From: Caulobacteraceae bacterium
GTDB taxonomy: Bacteria > Pseudomonadota > Alphaproteobacteria > Caulobacterales > Caulobacteraceae
DNA length: 64,000 nt
Assembly: GCA_947475465.1 (NCBI GenBank)
Contig: CANJLK010000010.1
Location: forward strand, 1 to 64,000
Reading direction: 5' to 3'
A model generated the notes under the pieces. The model was not told the origin of the DNA and did not search any database. It worked only from the letters and a program-made list of their open reading frames with translations. Shown here one piece after another: positions 43,851 to 53,550 of this stretch; the stretch's first letter is position 1; every line of letters begins with the position of its first letter. The position numbers and the translations under genes are program-made.

Positions 43851-44156
43851 ATGCGTTTCCTTACCGTCGCGGCGATCGCCGCGCTCAGCCTCACCGCCGT
43901 CGCCTGCAGCAAGCCTGCCGAGAAGGCGACCGATGCGGCCAGCACCGCCAGCCAGGAATCAGCCGCCGCCAGCGCGGCCTCCGCAACCGCAGCCGCTGAC
44001 GCCTCGGCCGCCGCCGCCGCCCCCACCGCCGAAGCCGGCAAGGCCGACGCCATGGCTGCGGGCGAGGCCGCCAAGGACGCGGGCGAGCACGCCGAAAAGG
44101 CCGGCGATGCGGCCAAGGACGCCGGCGACGCCGCGAAGTCCGCCGCCAAGAAGTAG
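43851..44156 (+). CDS. Small Ala-rich lipoprotein
   Basis: 101 residues. A lipoprotein signal peptide MRFLTVAAIAALSLTAVAC has the lipid-modified Cys at 19. The mature part is low-complexity Ala/Lys/Asp/Glu with repeated A-K-D-A-G-type heptads that should form an extended helix. The ATG at 43851 follows GGGAGAGA; the frame runs open upstream without meaning. Ala-rich helical lipoproteins of this kind often tie or space the envelope layers, but no specific function can be assigned. A stem lies between it and comEC. Confidence 0.72.
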   Translation: MRFLTVAAIAALSLTAVACSKPAEKATDAASTASQESAAASAASATAAADASAAAAAPTAEAGKADAMAAGEAAKDAGEHAEKAGDAAKDAGDAAKSAAKK

Positions 44157-44163
44157 ATCGACG

Positions 44164-44189
44164 GGAGCCCTGGCCACGGCCGGGGCTCC
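44164..44189. terminator. Hairpin between lipoprotein gene and comEC
   Basis: Stem GGAGCCC / GGGCTCC extended inward by imperfect TGGCC/GGCCG pairing, placed between the convergent stops at 44156 and 44197. No U-tract on either side, so a bidirectional terminator role is only suggested. Confidence 0.4.
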
Positions 44190-44196
44190 AGCCGAT

Positions 44197-46335
44197 TCAG
44201 CGGATGTCAGCGCCCCACGTCCAGGGCCGCCGCCCCCGCGCCGTCTGCGCCCAAGCGACCCGCCACGTCCCATCGGGCCGTCGGTAGAGTTCCGCCGATC
44301 CGCCCCGGGCGAAATCCTCGCCTGTCAGCACCAGCCGTGCGCTGCAGGCCGCGGGCCGCTGGTCGTTGCGCAGGATCAGTACCTCCGCCGTTTGGCAAAG
44401 GTCTTCGAGACGCCCGTCTTTCAACGGACGCCTCACGTTCCAGGCCGCGGCCAGCCTGACCGGCGCGGCGGCGCCAGGTCCGCAACTCCAGTGATCGCAA
44501 GCGAAGGCCGCATCGCGGCGCGCCTCGTCTTCCAGCGGGGCGAGTCCCCGACGACGCGCCCATAGTTCGGCTCCGAACAGCTTAACGTCGGGGCGAAACA
44601 GCACGGCCTCCGTGCCGCTGCGCACCGCCACCGCCGCGCCGTCGGCGCTGACCCAGGCATCGGGCGCCGGCGGGCGCGGGGCCAGGGTCACCGCCAGCGC
44701 GAAGGGCAGTCCCGCCCAACGCAACGGCCCCTTCCACAGGCAGAGCCAAAGGAGTCCCAGGAAGGCGACCGGCAGTGTCCAGTCGGGCCCGCTGGCGACA
44801 ATGATCTGCGCGTAAGGCGCACCGGCCGCCGCATGCGCGACGTGATTCAGCAGTTCGATGGCGAACCCCGCCAGATGCAAGGGCGCTTCGCCTAGACCGA
44901 AGGGGGCCAACAACGCGCCCAACGCCAGGCCCGGCATCATCAGGAACCCCGAGATCGGCTCGGTGACGAGGTTGGTCAGCAGGCCCCAGGTGGCGACCCG
45001 GTTGAAATGCTGGATCGCGAACGGGCCAGTGGCCAGGCCGGCCACGAGGCTCGCCGCCGCGCCCGCCAGCGTCCAGCCCATGACCCCTTGGACCACCCGG
45101 ATCGGCCAGGGCGTGTTGATTTCCTTCACCTGGCGAGGCCAGACCTCCGCCAGCGCCACCAACGCCGCTGTGGCCGCGAAGGACATCTGGAAGCCGGGCT
45201 CGGTCACGGCTTCGGGCTGCAGCAACATGACCGCCATGGCTGCCAGGGCCAGGGCATGCAGGCTGATGGCCTGCCGGTCGAACAGGATGGCGGCAAAGGC
45301 GATGGCGGCGGTGATCGCCGACCGCTCGGCCGGCGGCGGCGCGCCCGAGAGCACCAGATAACCGCCGACCGCCGCCAGGGCCGCGACGGCCGCCAGTTTC
45401 TTGCCGGAAACCCGCAACGCCAGCCAGGGCCAGGCCGCCACCGCAAACCGGACAATGGCGAAGACGAATCCGCCGACGATGGCCATGTGCAGGCCCGAGA
45501 TCGAGATGATGTGGGCAAGGCCCGCGATCCTCAGTTCATCCACCTGGGCCTGTGGGATGAAGGCCTCGTGGCCCGTGGTCATGGCCGCCGCCAAACCGCC
45601 CGTGGCTGGGCCCAAGACATCCACGATCCGCCGCGTCAGCGCCCATCGGAAGGCATTGACTTGCATCGTCAGTCGTAAGCGCCAGGGCGGACGTTCGGCG
45701 GTGTCCCAGGTGGCTACCGGCCCCAGAGCGAATCCGACTCCGCCGACGCTCTCGAAATAGGCGTCCCGCGCAAAATCGTAGGCCCCCGGGCTGGCTGGGG
45801 GCGGCGGCGGATTGATCGCGGCCAGGAGGCGGATCGGCTCGCCCGGACTGGGCACATAGCCGCCCCGCAGGGTGACCCGCACACGGATGGGCGTCGCTTG
45901 CGGCGTCCAGGTCCCGATCCGCGCCGGCGCGATCAGCAGCCGCTGCCCACCGGCGCCTGGGCTCCAAACGTCTACGACCCAGCCCTCGAGTCGTTGCGGC
46001 CCCTCCCCGGCCGGGGCCACGGCGGCCCTGACGCTCTCGGTCCGCAGCTTGGCGACACCGAATCCGCCCGCCGCGCAGGCGAGCAGCACGGCTAGGGCCG
46101 TGATGCTCCGCGACGGGCTCCATCGGCGGCTTGCGGCGAACGCAAGGCCAGCCGCCGCACCCGCCGCCAAGGCGACCCAGAGCTTGGGCTCCCGTGGCAG
46201 GGCGAAATAGAGGGCGGCGCCGATCCCGAAAGCCACCGGTGTCCAGAGGGTCCAGCGTTCCGCCTGCCGGCGCCCCTGCTCGGCCAACCAGCCCCCGGCG
46301 GCGCCAGCCAGGCTAGGACGGCCGCGACCGCCCAT
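44197..46335 (-). CDS. comEC: ComEC/Rec2-type DNA uptake channel
   Basis: 712-residue polytopic membrane protein. The N-terminal DUF4131-like region is followed by the ComEC competence domain with the signature AGLAHIISISGLHMAIVGG and the later ATWGLLTNLVTEPISGFLMMPGLALG. The family moves single-stranded DNA across the inner membrane in transformation. The C-terminus is a shortened domain in which I see no HxHxDH metallo-beta-lactamase motif; many alphaproteobacterial ComECs are like this. I chose the ATG at 46335; a longer reading frame would cross the gltX start. Divergent from gltX. Whether the organism is competent is unknown. Confidence 0.88.
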   Translation of the reverse strand: MGGRGRPSLAGAAGGWLAEQGRRQAERWTLWTPVAFGIGAALYFALPREPKLWVALAAGAAAGLAFAASRRWSPSRSITALAVLLACAAGGFGVAKLRTESVRAAVAPAGEGPQRLEGWVVDVWSPGAGGQRLLIAPARIGTWTPQATPIRVRVTLRGGYVPSPGEPIRLLAAINPPPPPASPGAYDFARDAYFESVGGVGFALGPVATWDTAERPPWRLRLTMQVNAFRWALTRRIVDVLGPATGGLAAAMTTGHEAFIPQAQVDELRIAGLAHIISISGLHMAIVGGFVFAIVRFAVAAWPWLALRVSGKKLAAVAALAAVGGYLVLSGAPPPAERSAITAAIAFAAILFDRQAISLHALALAAMAVMLLQPEAVTEPGFQMSFAATAALVALAEVWPRQVKEINTPWPIRVVQGVMGWTLAGAAASLVAGLATGPFAIQHFNRVATWGLLTNLVTEPISGFLMMPGLALGALLAPFGLGEAPLHLAGFAIELLNHVAHAAAGAPYAQIIVASGPDWTLPVAFLGLLWLCLWKGPLRWAGLPFALAVTLAPRPPAPDAWVSADGAAVAVRSGTEAVLFRPDVKLFGAELWARRRGLAPLEDEARRDAAFACDHWSCGPGAAAPVRLAAAWNVRRPLKDGRLEDLCQTAEVLILRNDQRPAACSARLVLTGEDFARGGSAELYRRPDGTWRVAWAQTARGRRPWTWGADIR

Positions 46336-46396
46336 GCTAAGAGGCGCCGCCCAGGCGCGTGGCGCCCCAGCTTCCCCAACAGGTTCCTCAACTTCG

Positions 46397-47803
46397 ATGT
46401 CCGACCGCCCCGTCGTCACCCGGATCGCCCCCTCGCCTACCGGCTCCATGCATATTGGCACGGCCCGCACGGCGCTTTTCAACTGGCTTTACGCGCGCCA
46501 CACCGGCGGCAAGTACCTGATCCGCGTCGAGGACACCGACCGCGAACGGTCCACAGAGGCCAATGTCCAGGTGATCTTCGATGGCATGAAGTGGCTTGGA
46601 CTGGAAGCTGACGAGACGCCCTTGTTCCAGGCCGCCCGTGTCGACCGCCACCGCGTGGCGGTCGATGAGATGTTGGCCCGCGGCTCGGCCTACCGCGACT
46701 ACATGACGCCGGACGAACTCGAAGCCGAGCGGACCTTGGCCCGCACCGAAGGCCGCGTGGTGCGTTCCCCTTGGCGGAACCATTCGCCGAACGATGCGCC
46801 CGACCGTCCGTTCGTGGTGCGCCTGAAGGCCCCGACCGAGGGCCAAACCCTGATCGACGACCAGGTGAAGGGCCCGGTCCGCTTCCAGAATTGCGACCTG
46901 GATGACCTGATCCTCCTTAGGACGGACGGGACGCCGACCTACAACCTCGCTGTGGTGGTCGACGATCACGAGATGGGCGTGACCCACGTGATCCGAGGCG
47001 ACGACCACCTCAACAACGCCGCGCGCCAGACCCTGATCTATGAAGGCCTGGGCTGGACGCCGCCGGTCTGGGCGCACCTTCCGCTGATCCACGGCCCGGA
47101 CGGGACCAAGCTCTCCAAGCGCCACGGCGCCCAGGCCGTGGGCGAGTTCGCGGACATGGGCTACCTGCCGGAAGCGATGCGCAACTACCTCGCCAAGCTC
47201 GGCTGGGGCCATGGCGACGACGAGATTTTCTCAGACGAGCAGGCGATCGCCTGGTTCGACATCAAGGACGTGGTGGGCGCCCCGGCCAGGCTCGACTGGG
47301 CCAAGCTCAACCATCTGAACAACCACTATATCCGCCAGGCCGACCCCGATCGCCTCGTGCGCCTGGTGACGGACATCCTCAAGAGCCGCGACATCCAACT
47401 GCAAGATGGCGATGCGGCCGTTTTGTCGCGAACGATTCCCCTGGTCCGCGACGGCGCCAAGACCCTGCTGGAACTGGCGGACGCGACGGTTTTCGCGCTG
47501 AAGAAGCGCCCCCTTGAGTTGCTCGAGAAGGCCCTGGCGCTCCTCTCCGATGAAACCCGTGGACGCCTGGCCCGCCTGCGCGACGCCTACGCCGCTGAGC
47601 CCGACTGGACGGTTCCCGGCCTTGAAGCCCTGAACCGGCGGTTCGCGGAAAATGAAGGCGTTGGCATCGGCAAATTCGGCCCGGCGCTGCGCGCGTGCCT
47701 CTCGGGAGGATCGCCGGCGCCCGACCTCGCCGGAGCGCTTGTTGCACTGGGGAAACAGGAAAGCCTCGGACGTCTCGACGATGCGCTTTCGCTTGTTCGC
47801 TAG
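46397..47803 (+). CDS. gltX: Glutamyl-tRNA synthetase
   Basis: Class I aminoacyl-tRNA synthetase of 468 residues. The HIGH-type motif appears as APSPTGSMHIGTA at the N-terminus and the KMSKS-type motif as KLSKRHG near residue 240. The catalytic region YRDYMTPDELEAER and the C-terminal anticodon-binding helices are complete. Alphaproteobacteria often carry two GltX-type enzymes, one charging tRNA-Gln for amidation; which type this is cannot be told here. The ATG at 46397 is chosen over an upstream in-frame ATG at 46334, because it gives the conserved MSDRPVVTRIAPSPTG start. Confidence 0.95.
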   Translation: MSDRPVVTRIAPSPTGSMHIGTARTALFNWLYARHTGGKYLIRVEDTDRERSTEANVQVIFDGMKWLGLEADETPLFQAARVDRHRVAVDEMLARGSAYRDYMTPDELEAERTLARTEGRVVRSPWRNHSPNDAPDRPFVVRLKAPTEGQTLIDDQVKGPVRFQNCDLDDLILLRTDGTPTYNLAVVVDDHEMGVTHVIRGDDHLNNAARQTLIYEGLGWTPPVWAHLPLIHGPDGTKLSKRHGAQAVGEFADMGYLPEAMRNYLAKLGWGHGDDEIFSDEQAIAWFDIKDVVGAPARLDWAKLNHLNNHYIRQADPDRLVRLVTDILKSRDIQLQDGDAAVLSRTIPLVRDGAKTLLELADATVFALKKRPLELLEKALALLSDETRGRLARLRDAYAAEPDWTVPGLEALNRRFAENEGVGIGKFGPALRACLSGGSPAPDLAGALVALGKQESLGRLDDALSLVR

Positions 47804-47861
47804 TGCGGTATAAGGCCAATCGAACGCACGCCTGTTGGCGGTAATTTCGAGGGGGCCTGGC

Positions 47862-49145
47862 ATGGGTGAAACGGCGAAGTTCAGCATCGAAGGCAAGACC
47901 ATCGAGCTGCCGATCATGAAGGGCACCGATGGGCCGGATGTGATCGACATCCGCAAGCTCTACGCTGAATCAGACGCCTTCACCTACGATCCGGGCTTCA
48001 CCTCGACGGCCAGCTGCGAGAGCAAGATCACCTTCATCGATGGTGACAAGGGTGTCCTGCTGCATCGCGGCTACCCGATCGGCGAACTGGCGGAGAGCTC
48101 GAACTTCATCGAGGTCTGCTACCTCCTGCTGCACGGCGAACTGCCGTCGGCGGCGGAATACAGCGACTTCGAACACACGATCACCCACCACACCATGCTG
48201 CATGAGCAGTTCGACAGATTCTTCCAAGGGTTCCGTCGGGATGCTCACCCGATGGCGATCATGGTCGGCGCGGTGGGGGCGCTGTCCGCCTTCTATCACG
48301 ACTCCACCGACATCAACGATCCGCAGCAGCGCTGGATTTCGGCCCACCGCCTGATCGCCAAGATGCCGACCATCGCGGCGCGGGCGTTCAAGTATTTCCA
48401 GGGCCAGCCGTTCGTCCATCCGCGCAACGACCTGTCCTACGCAGAAAACTTCCTGCGCATGTGCTTCGCGGTTCCGGCCGAGGACTGGAAGCCCAACCCC
48501 GTCCTGACCCGCGCCATGGACCGGATCTTCACCCTCCATGCCGACCACGAGCAGAACGCCTCGACATCGACGGTGCGTCTCGCCGGTTCGTCGGGCGCCA
48601 ATCCCTTCGCCTGTATCGCGGCCGGCATCGCCTGCCTCTGGGGTCCGGCGCACGGCGGGGCGAACGAAGAAGCCCTCAACATGCTCAAGGAAATCGGGAC
48701 CGTCGACAAGATTCCCGAGTTTATCCAGGGTGTTAAGGACCGACGCTATCGCCTGATGGGCTTTGGCCACCGGGTCTACAAGAACTACGACCCCCGCGCT
48801 ACGGTGATGCAGAAGACTTGCCACGAAGTCCTGGCGGAGGTCGGTGATTCCGACGATCCGCTGCTGAAGGTCGCGATGGAGCTCGAACGCATCGCCCTCA
48901 ACGACCCCTATTTCATCGAGCGCAAACTCTACCCGAACGTCGATTTCTACTCGGGCATCACCCTGCGCGCCCTGGGCTTCCCCCCTGAGATGTTCACGGT
49001 CCTGTTCGCGGTCGCCCGCACGGTCGGCTGGATCGCCCAGTGGAAAGAGATGATCGAGGATCCGGTCTACAAAATCGGCCGTCCCCGCCAGCTCTACACG
49101 GGCGCGCCGAAGCGCGACTACGTGCCGGTCGACAAGCGCGGCTAG
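47862..49145 (+). CDS. gltA: Citrate synthase
   Basis: Condenses acetyl-CoA, the product of the pdh operon in this window, with oxaloacetate. The 427 residues are of the large Gram-negative hexameric type, with an N-terminal beta domain (to about 50) and the catalytic His region [28 protein letters not shown] and the Asp/Arg sites around [11 protein letters not shown] follow. GAGGGGG lies six bases before the ATG at 47862. A conserved palindrome follows the gene. Confidence 0.96.
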   Translation: MGETAKFSIEGKTIELPIMKGTDGPDVIDIRKLYAESDAFTYDPGFTSTASCESKITFIDGDKGVLLHRGYPIGELAESSNFIEVCYLLLHGELPSAAEYSDFEHTITHHTMLHEQFDRFFQGFRRDAHPMAIMVGAVGALSAFYHDSTDINDPQQRWISAHRLIAKMPTIAARAFKYFQGQPFVHPRNDLSYAENFLRMCFAVPAEDWKPNPVLTRAMDRIFTLHADHEQNASTSTVRLAGSSGANPFACIAAGIACLWGPAHGGANEEALNMLKEIGTVDKIPEFIQGVKDRRYRLMGFGHRVYKNYDPRATVMQKTCHEVLAEVGDSDDPLLKVAMELERIALNDPYFIERKLYPNVDFYSGITLRALGFPPEMFTVLFAVARTVGWIAQWKEMIEDPVYKIGRPRQLYTGAPKRDYVPVDKRG

Positions 49146-49159
49146 ACCCTTCCAGCATT

Positions 49160-49211
49160 TAGAGCGCGTCGGGCGGCGAAACCGGTATCCATTTTCGCCT
49201 GACGCGCTCTA
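49160..49211. repeat. Imperfect palindrome between gltA and lpxB, likely bidirectional terminator
   Basis: Arms TAGAGCGCGTC-GGCGAAA and TTTCGCC-TGACGCGCTCTA flank ACCGGTATCCAT. The same type of palindrome (AGAGCGCGTC...GGATACC...) is familiar from intergenic regions of many alphaproteobacterial genomes. It sits exactly between two convergent genes, so a terminator role is plausible. No poly-T tract is attached. Confidence 0.6.
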
Positions 49212-49218
49212 ACGCCAT

Positions 49219-50397
49219 TCAGGCAGGGATCGCGCCGCGCTCCCGCAACAGCTTCAGGATCGCGTCGGCAGCGGCCTCATCCGGATCGGGGCCTCCCCGC
49301 CCCATTCTGTGCAGGGCGGCGTTCTGCGCGGCGACTTGGCGTGCGCGCAGGGCGGGATCGTCCAGCCGCAACGCAACTTCCCGAGCGAGCGCCGGTCCAT
49401 TGCAATCTCCCTGGACCAGCTCCGGCGCGACAAAGTCCTGGGCGGCGATATTGAACAGGGTGATGTAGCGGGTGCGGATCAGCCGGCGCAGGATCGCGTG
49501 GGTTACCGGCCCAAGCCGATAGCCGACCACCATCGGGACCCCCGCAAGCGCCAGTTCGGTGGTCACCGTGCCGGAGCACGCCAGGGCGACCGTCGCGGCC
49601 CTCATGGCGTCGCGCTTGCCGGCCTCTCCCTCGACCACGTGCGCACGGTGGCGCCAGCCGGCGACCAGCATCTTGACCTTGTCAGCTACTGTCGAGGCGG
49701 CGGCCACTACCACATGCAGGTTCGGCCGCTGGTCCTTCAGCAGTTGCACGGCATCGTCGAACGCCGGTGCAATCCGGTCGATCTCGCCCGGGCGACTGCC
49801 CGGAAGAACCAGGAGGATCGGCTCGTCCGGACTGGCTCCGATTTCGGCGCGCAGCCGCTGCGGTTCGGCCTGGGAAAAGTCCACCTGAAGGGCCGAATTC
49901 CCCACGAAGGTCACCGGCAACCCCTCGGCCTCAAAGGCTGGTGCGTCAAAGGCGTGGATAGAAAGGAGATGATCGACCGTGCCGGCAAGCGTCCTGGCGC
50001 GCCCCGGACGGGTCGCCCACACCTGCGGCCCGACATATTTGACGAGAAGGAGGCCCGGGTCTTGCCGACGCAGGCGCTGGGCCACGCGAAGGGTGAATCC
50101 CCAGGAATCGATCAGCACCGCCACGTCCGGCTTTTCCCGCCGGGCAAGCGCCGCGGTCTCGTCGGCGCGGCGCACCACGCGAGGATAGGCGAGCAGGCCT
50201 TCCACCAGGCCCAGGATAGACAGATGGGCGATATCGAACGGGCTTTGCACCCCCTCCGCGGCCATGCGCTCGCCGCCCACGCCCACAAACCTGACCCGTT
50301 CGCCAAGCCGGCGGCGAAGCGCCCGCGCCAGGCCAGCGCCGCGGTCGTCGCCTGAGGCTTCGGCGGCCACCAGCATGACGGTCAGCACGTGGCTCAC
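49219..50397 (-). CDS. lpxB: Lipid A disaccharide synthase
   Basis: Joins lipid X and UDP-2,3-diacylglucosamine to form the lipid A disaccharide at the inner membrane. The 392 residues show the GT19 features MLVAAEASGDDRGAGLARAL, FVGVGGERMAAEG, KYVGPQVWATRPGRA, LVLPGSRPGEIDR and SGTVTTELALAGVPMVVGYR. It starts with GTG at 50397, overlapping the lpxI stop as GTGA. It is the last gene of the lpxD-fabZ-lpxA-lpxI-lpxB run. Confidence 0.95.
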   Translation of the reverse strand: MSHVLTVMLVAAEASGDDRGAGLARALRRRLGERVRFVGVGGERMAAEGVQSPFDIAHLSILGLVEGLLAYPRVVRRADETAALARREKPDVAVLIDSWGFTLRVAQRLRRQDPGLLLVKYVGPQVWATRPGRARTLAGTVDHLLSIHAFDAPAFEAEGLPVTFVGNSALQVDFSQAEPQRLRAEIGASPDEPILLVLPGSRPGEIDRIAPAFDDAVQLLKDQRPNLHVVVAAASTVADKVKMLVAGWRHRAHVVEGEAGKRDAMRAATVALACSGTVTTELALAGVPMVVGYRLGPVTHAILRRLIRTRYITLFNIAAQDFVAPELVQGDCNGPALAREVALRLDDPALRARQVAAQNAALHRMGRGGPDPDEAAADAILKLLRERGAIPA

Positions 50398-51227
50398 GGC
50401 GCTTCCACGCCCAAAATGAAGACACCAAGCTCATCGGCCAGAGCAATGACGGTATCCCTGTCCAGGACCAGCAGGCCGCCGGCCTGCCCCACGATGCCGG
50501 CCAAACCCGCCGCCGCCACGGCGCGGACGGTCGCGGGCCCGATGGTCGGGAGATCGACCCGGGTCTCCTGGATCGGCTTCGGCGCCTTCGCGAGCACGCC
50601 AATCCCCGCGCCGGGCTGGCCGCGCAGGTGAGCCGGCAGCCCGGCGACCCGCGCCAGCATGGCGTCGGTGCCCTCGGCGGCCTCAACGGCCAGAACCAGC
50701 CCGCGTGAAACAGCCGCCGCCTGCCCGATGTCGAGCGCGCCGATGGCGCGGGCAACCTCCATCGCCCGGCCGACATCGGCGAGGTCCTCAGGGCTCGGCG
50801 CCCGCGCCCCGAGCGCGCCTGCCCCCAGGGCCAGGTCATCCATCACCTCGTGTGCGCCTTCGATGGCGAAGCCTTCCTTCTCGAATTCGCCCAGGACCGC
50901 GCGGAGCAAGGCATCGTCGCCGCGCCGCGCTGCGGCGATCACAGCCGGCAGCGCCGCCAGGCCCCGGAGGTCGGGCATCAGCGCCGCAAAGTCCGGGCGG
51001 CTGACATTACCGGCGAGGCAGACGGCCGTGCAGCCTGCTCTTTTCAGCGCCTTGAAGCATTTGCCGAGTTCAGCGAGGCCGACTTCGGCGCCCGCGTAAG
51101 GGGCAAGATTCGGGCCGGCGAACCCTTTCAGTCGGATGACGAACAGTGCCCGGCCGGACCGTTCGCAGTGCTGGGCGATCTCGACGGGCAGGCTACCGCC
51201 GCCGGCGATCAGACCCAGCTTCTGCAT
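50394..51227 (-). CDS. lpxI: UDP-2,3-diacylglucosamine pyrophosphatase LpxI
   Basis: 277 residues of the DUF1009 family identified as LpxI in Caulobacter crescentus, which replaces LpxH and yields lipid X. Landmarks are GLIAGGGSLPVEIAQ at the start, CLAGNVSRPDF and TDAMLARVAGL, then IGPATVRAVAAAGLAGIVGQAGG and the Asp-rich VLDRDTVIALAD. Its position between lpxA and lpxB confirms the pathway role. The ATG at 51227 shares one base with the lpxA stop. Confidence 0.94.
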   Translation of the reverse strand: MQKLGLIAGGGSLPVEIAQHCERSGRALFVIRLKGFAGPNLAPYAGAEVGLAELGKCFKALKRAGCTAVCLAGNVSRPDFAALMPDLRGLAALPAVIAAARRGDDALLRAVLGEFEKEGFAIEGAHEVMDDLALGAGALGARAPSPEDLADVGRAMEVARAIGALDIGQAAAVSRGLVLAVEAAEGTDAMLARVAGLPAHLRGQPGAGIGVLAKAPKPIQETRVDLPTIGPATVRAVAAAGLAGIVGQAGGLLVLDRDTVIALADELGVFILGVEAP

Positions 51228-52024
51228 CAGACCTCGCGCTCAGGCAGGCAGAGAGGCCGCCCAGCCTCGGCGCGGATGAAGTCGATGATCTCCATCACCG
51301 GCGCGGAGTGGCCGAAGGTCGACGCCGTGTCATCGATACGCTCCTGGAACGTGCCTTCCTCGGCGAACAGCAGTCGATAGGCCGAGCGCAGTTCGCTGAT
51401 GGTCTCGCGGCTGAAATCCCGGCGCTTCAGGCCCACCAGGTTCAAGCCCTCCAGGTGGGCATGGTTCCCCCAGACGAGGCCGTAGGGGATCACGTCCTTG
51501 GTGACCGCCGCCAGGCCGCCAATAAAGGAATAGCGGCCCACCCGGCAGAACTGGTGCACCGCCGCCAGGCCGCTGACCATCACGAAGTCACCTATGTGCA
51601 CGTGGCCGCCCAGGGTGGCGGAATGGGCCAGAATCACATTGTCCCCGACCACGCAGTCGTGGCCGACATGCGAAGTCGCCATGTACATCCCGTCGTCGCC
51701 CACCTGGGTGACGCCATCGGCCTGGGGCGTGCCGATGTGCATCGTCACATGTTCCCAGATCTTGTTGCGGTCGCCGATGATCAGCTGGGTCGGCTCGCCC
51801 TTGTAGGCCGTGTGATGCGGCGGGCCACCCAGATTCGAGAAGTTACGGACGGTGCAGTCCTCGCCGATCGTGGTGTGGCCTTCGATGATGACGTGCGACA
51901 GAATCTTCGTCCGGGCGCCGACCCGCGCATGCTCCCCGATGATCGAATAGGGACCGATACTGACCCTGTCAGCCAGCTCCGCGCCCGGGGCCACGATCGC
52001 CGTGGAATGAATTTCGACGCTCAC
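51227..52024 (-). CDS. lpxA: UDP-N-acetylglucosamine acyltransferase
   Basis: First step of lipid A synthesis, adding 3-hydroxyacyl from ACP. The 265-residue product is a left-handed beta helix of hexapeptide repeats ([20 protein letters not shown]), with the catalytic His region [25 protein letters not shown] and the C-terminal helical acyl-ACP contact domain. It starts with GTG directly after the fabZ stop (TGAGTG, no gap). The cluster order lpxD-fabZ-lpxA matches most proteobacteria. Confidence 0.95.
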   Translation of the reverse strand: MSVEIHSTAIVAPGAELADRVSIGPYSIIGEHARVGARTKILSHVIIEGHTTIGEDCTVRNFSNLGGPPHHTAYKGEPTQLIIGDRNKIWEHVTMHIGTPQADGVTQVGDDGMYMATSHVGHDCVVGDNVILAHSATLGGHVHIGDFVMVSGLAAVHQFCRVGRYSFIGGLAAVTKDVIPYGLVWGNHAHLEGLNLVGLKRRDFSRETISELRSAYRLLFAEEGTFQERIDDTASTFGHSAPVMEIIDFIRAEAGRPLCLPEREV

Positions 52025-52495
52025 TCAAGTCTCCACGACCATGGCGGCGAATTCGCACTCCGCCGCAACCTTATCGCCCACCACTGCCTGGCCGGCGAAT
52101 TTGAAGACGTCTCCACGGTGGCGAACCACGCGGACCGGCATCCGGATCACGTCGCCCGGCCGCACGGGCGCACGGAAGCGGCAGTTGTCGGCCGACATGA
52201 AGAAGATCGCCTTGCCGCCCACATCGACTTCCAGCGACTTGGACATCAGCACAGCGCCGGTCTGCGCCATCGCCTCGATCAGCAGCACGCCAGGCATGAC
52301 CGGATAGTCCGGGAAGTGCCCCTGGAAGAACGGTTCGTTCACCGTCACGCACTTGATGCCGACGATCGATTCCGAGACCTTGTAATCCTCGCAGCGGTCG
52401 ACCAGCAGAAAGGGATAGCGATGCGGAATCCGCGCGAGGATTTCCGTGATGTCGATCGCGCTTGGATCTGCGCTCACCGGCGCCTTGCGGGCCAT
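52025..52495 (-). CDS. fabZ: 3-hydroxyacyl-ACP dehydratase FabZ
   Basis: 156-residue hot-dog fold enzyme. The catalytic His60 and Glu74 lie in FQGHFPDYPVMPGVLLIEAMAQ, and IPHRYPFLLVDR precedes them. It competes with LpxA and LpxD for 3-hydroxyacyl-ACP, so its place between them balances fatty acid and lipid A synthesis. The frame is open far upstream inside lpxD; the ATG at 52495 overlaps the lpxD stop as TAATG and gives the standard length. Confidence 0.95.
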   Translation of the reverse strand: MARKAPVSADPSAIDITEILARIPHRYPFLLVDRCEDYKVSESIVGIKCVTVNEPFFQGHFPDYPVMPGVLLIEAMAQTGAVLMSKSLEVDVGGKAIFFMSADNCRFRAPVRPGDVIRMPVRVVRHRGDVFKFAGQAVVGDKVAAECEFAAMVVET

Positions 52496-53508
52496 TAATC
52501 CCCCTCCTTGCGACTGGCCATATGGGCCAGCCAAGCGGTCTCCCGCATCCAGCGCCGGATCGGCCGGGCAGGCATGCCGCCCCACGTCTCGCCCGGCGGA
52601 ACATCCTTCATTACGGCCGAAGCCGCGCCGATCCGCGCGCCCGCGCCGACCGTCACGTGGTCGGCGACCCCGGCGCGGCCCCCGAATTGGGCGCCGTCGC
52701 CGATCACGACGCTGCCGGAAATCCCCGTATGGGCCGCCATGACACAGTTGCGACCGACGCGGACGTTGTGGGCGATCTGCACCTGATTGTCGATCTTGGT
52801 GTTCTCGCCGATCACCGTGTCTTCGAAGGCACCTCGGTCGACGCAGCTGTTGGCGCCGATGGTCACGCCATCCTGCACGATCACCCGGCCCAGCTGGGGA
52901 ATGTCGATGAGGCCCTTGGGGCCGGCCGTTGCGCCGAATCCTGGCTCGCCGATGGCCGCGCCGGCCAGGATGCGGACCCGGTCTCCGAGCAGAGCAAAGC
53001 CGATGGTGACGTTGGCGGAAATCTCGCAGTCCCGTCCAATGGCCACGCCAGGACCGATGACGCTGTTCGGGCCGATCCGGGCGCCGCGGCCGATCTGGGC
53101 GCCCGGACCAATCACGACTCCGTGGCCCAGGGTGACGCCGGATTCCAGCATGGCGTCCGCCGCGACCCCTGTCTGACCCGCCGCAAACCGCGCGCGATGC
53201 AGACGGCCGGCGGCCAGGGCGTAGCTGGCCTGGGGCGAAGCGGTTATCAACGCGGCGCATCCGGCGGGCACTGCGCCTACGTCGCCCTCAAGAACGAAGC
53301 AGGCTGCCGCCTTCGTAGCCCGGACCTGCGCCAGGTACCGCCGGTCGCTGGCGAAGGTGACGCTGTCGCCGGGGGCCCCGGCCAGGATCGAGACCGCCAG
53401 GATCGGGCGCGACGCCGTCGCGGGGTCGGCAAGGCGGGCGCCGCAAAGCGCCGCCAGTTCGCCCAGTTCAACCGGGCCTAGGTCTTCGAAGAATCGCGGA
53501 TCGGGCAT
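52495..53508 (-). CDS. lpxD: UDP-3-O-acylglucosamine N-acyltransferase
   Basis: Adds the N-linked hydroxyacyl chain in lipid A synthesis. The 337 residues include a UDP-binding N-terminal domain (to about 100) and a hexapeptide beta helix (IGPGAQIGRGARIGPNSVIG). The catalytic His is in QIAHNVRVGRNCV, and a C-terminal helix ends MASRKEGD. The ATG at 53508 follows skp/ompH after 42 bases. Confidence 0.95.
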   Translation of the reverse strand: MPDPRFFEDLGPVELGELAALCGARLADPATASRPILAVSILAGAPGDSVTFASDRRYLAQVRATKAAACFVLEGDVGAVPAGCAALITASPQASYALAAGRLHRARFAAGQTGVAADAMLESGVTLGHGVVIGPGAQIGRGARIGPNSVIGPGVAIGRDCEISANVTIGFALLGDRVRILAGAAIGEPGFGATAGPKGLIDIPQLGRVIVQDGVTIGANSCVDRGAFEDTVIGENTKIDNQVQIAHNVRVGRNCVMAAHTGISGSVVIGDGAQFGGRAGVADHVTVGAGARIGAASAVMKDVPPGETWGGMPARPIRRWMRETAWLAHMASRKEGD

Positions 53509-53550
53509 GGCGTCTTTGGCAGGCTCGACCCGCGCCTTCGAATTGGAAAG

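Noticed and set aside
52025-53260. A 411-residue version of FabZ
   Set aside because: The first ~255 residues are an alternative frame inside lpxD; FabZ proper starts at 52495 with a TAATG overlap.
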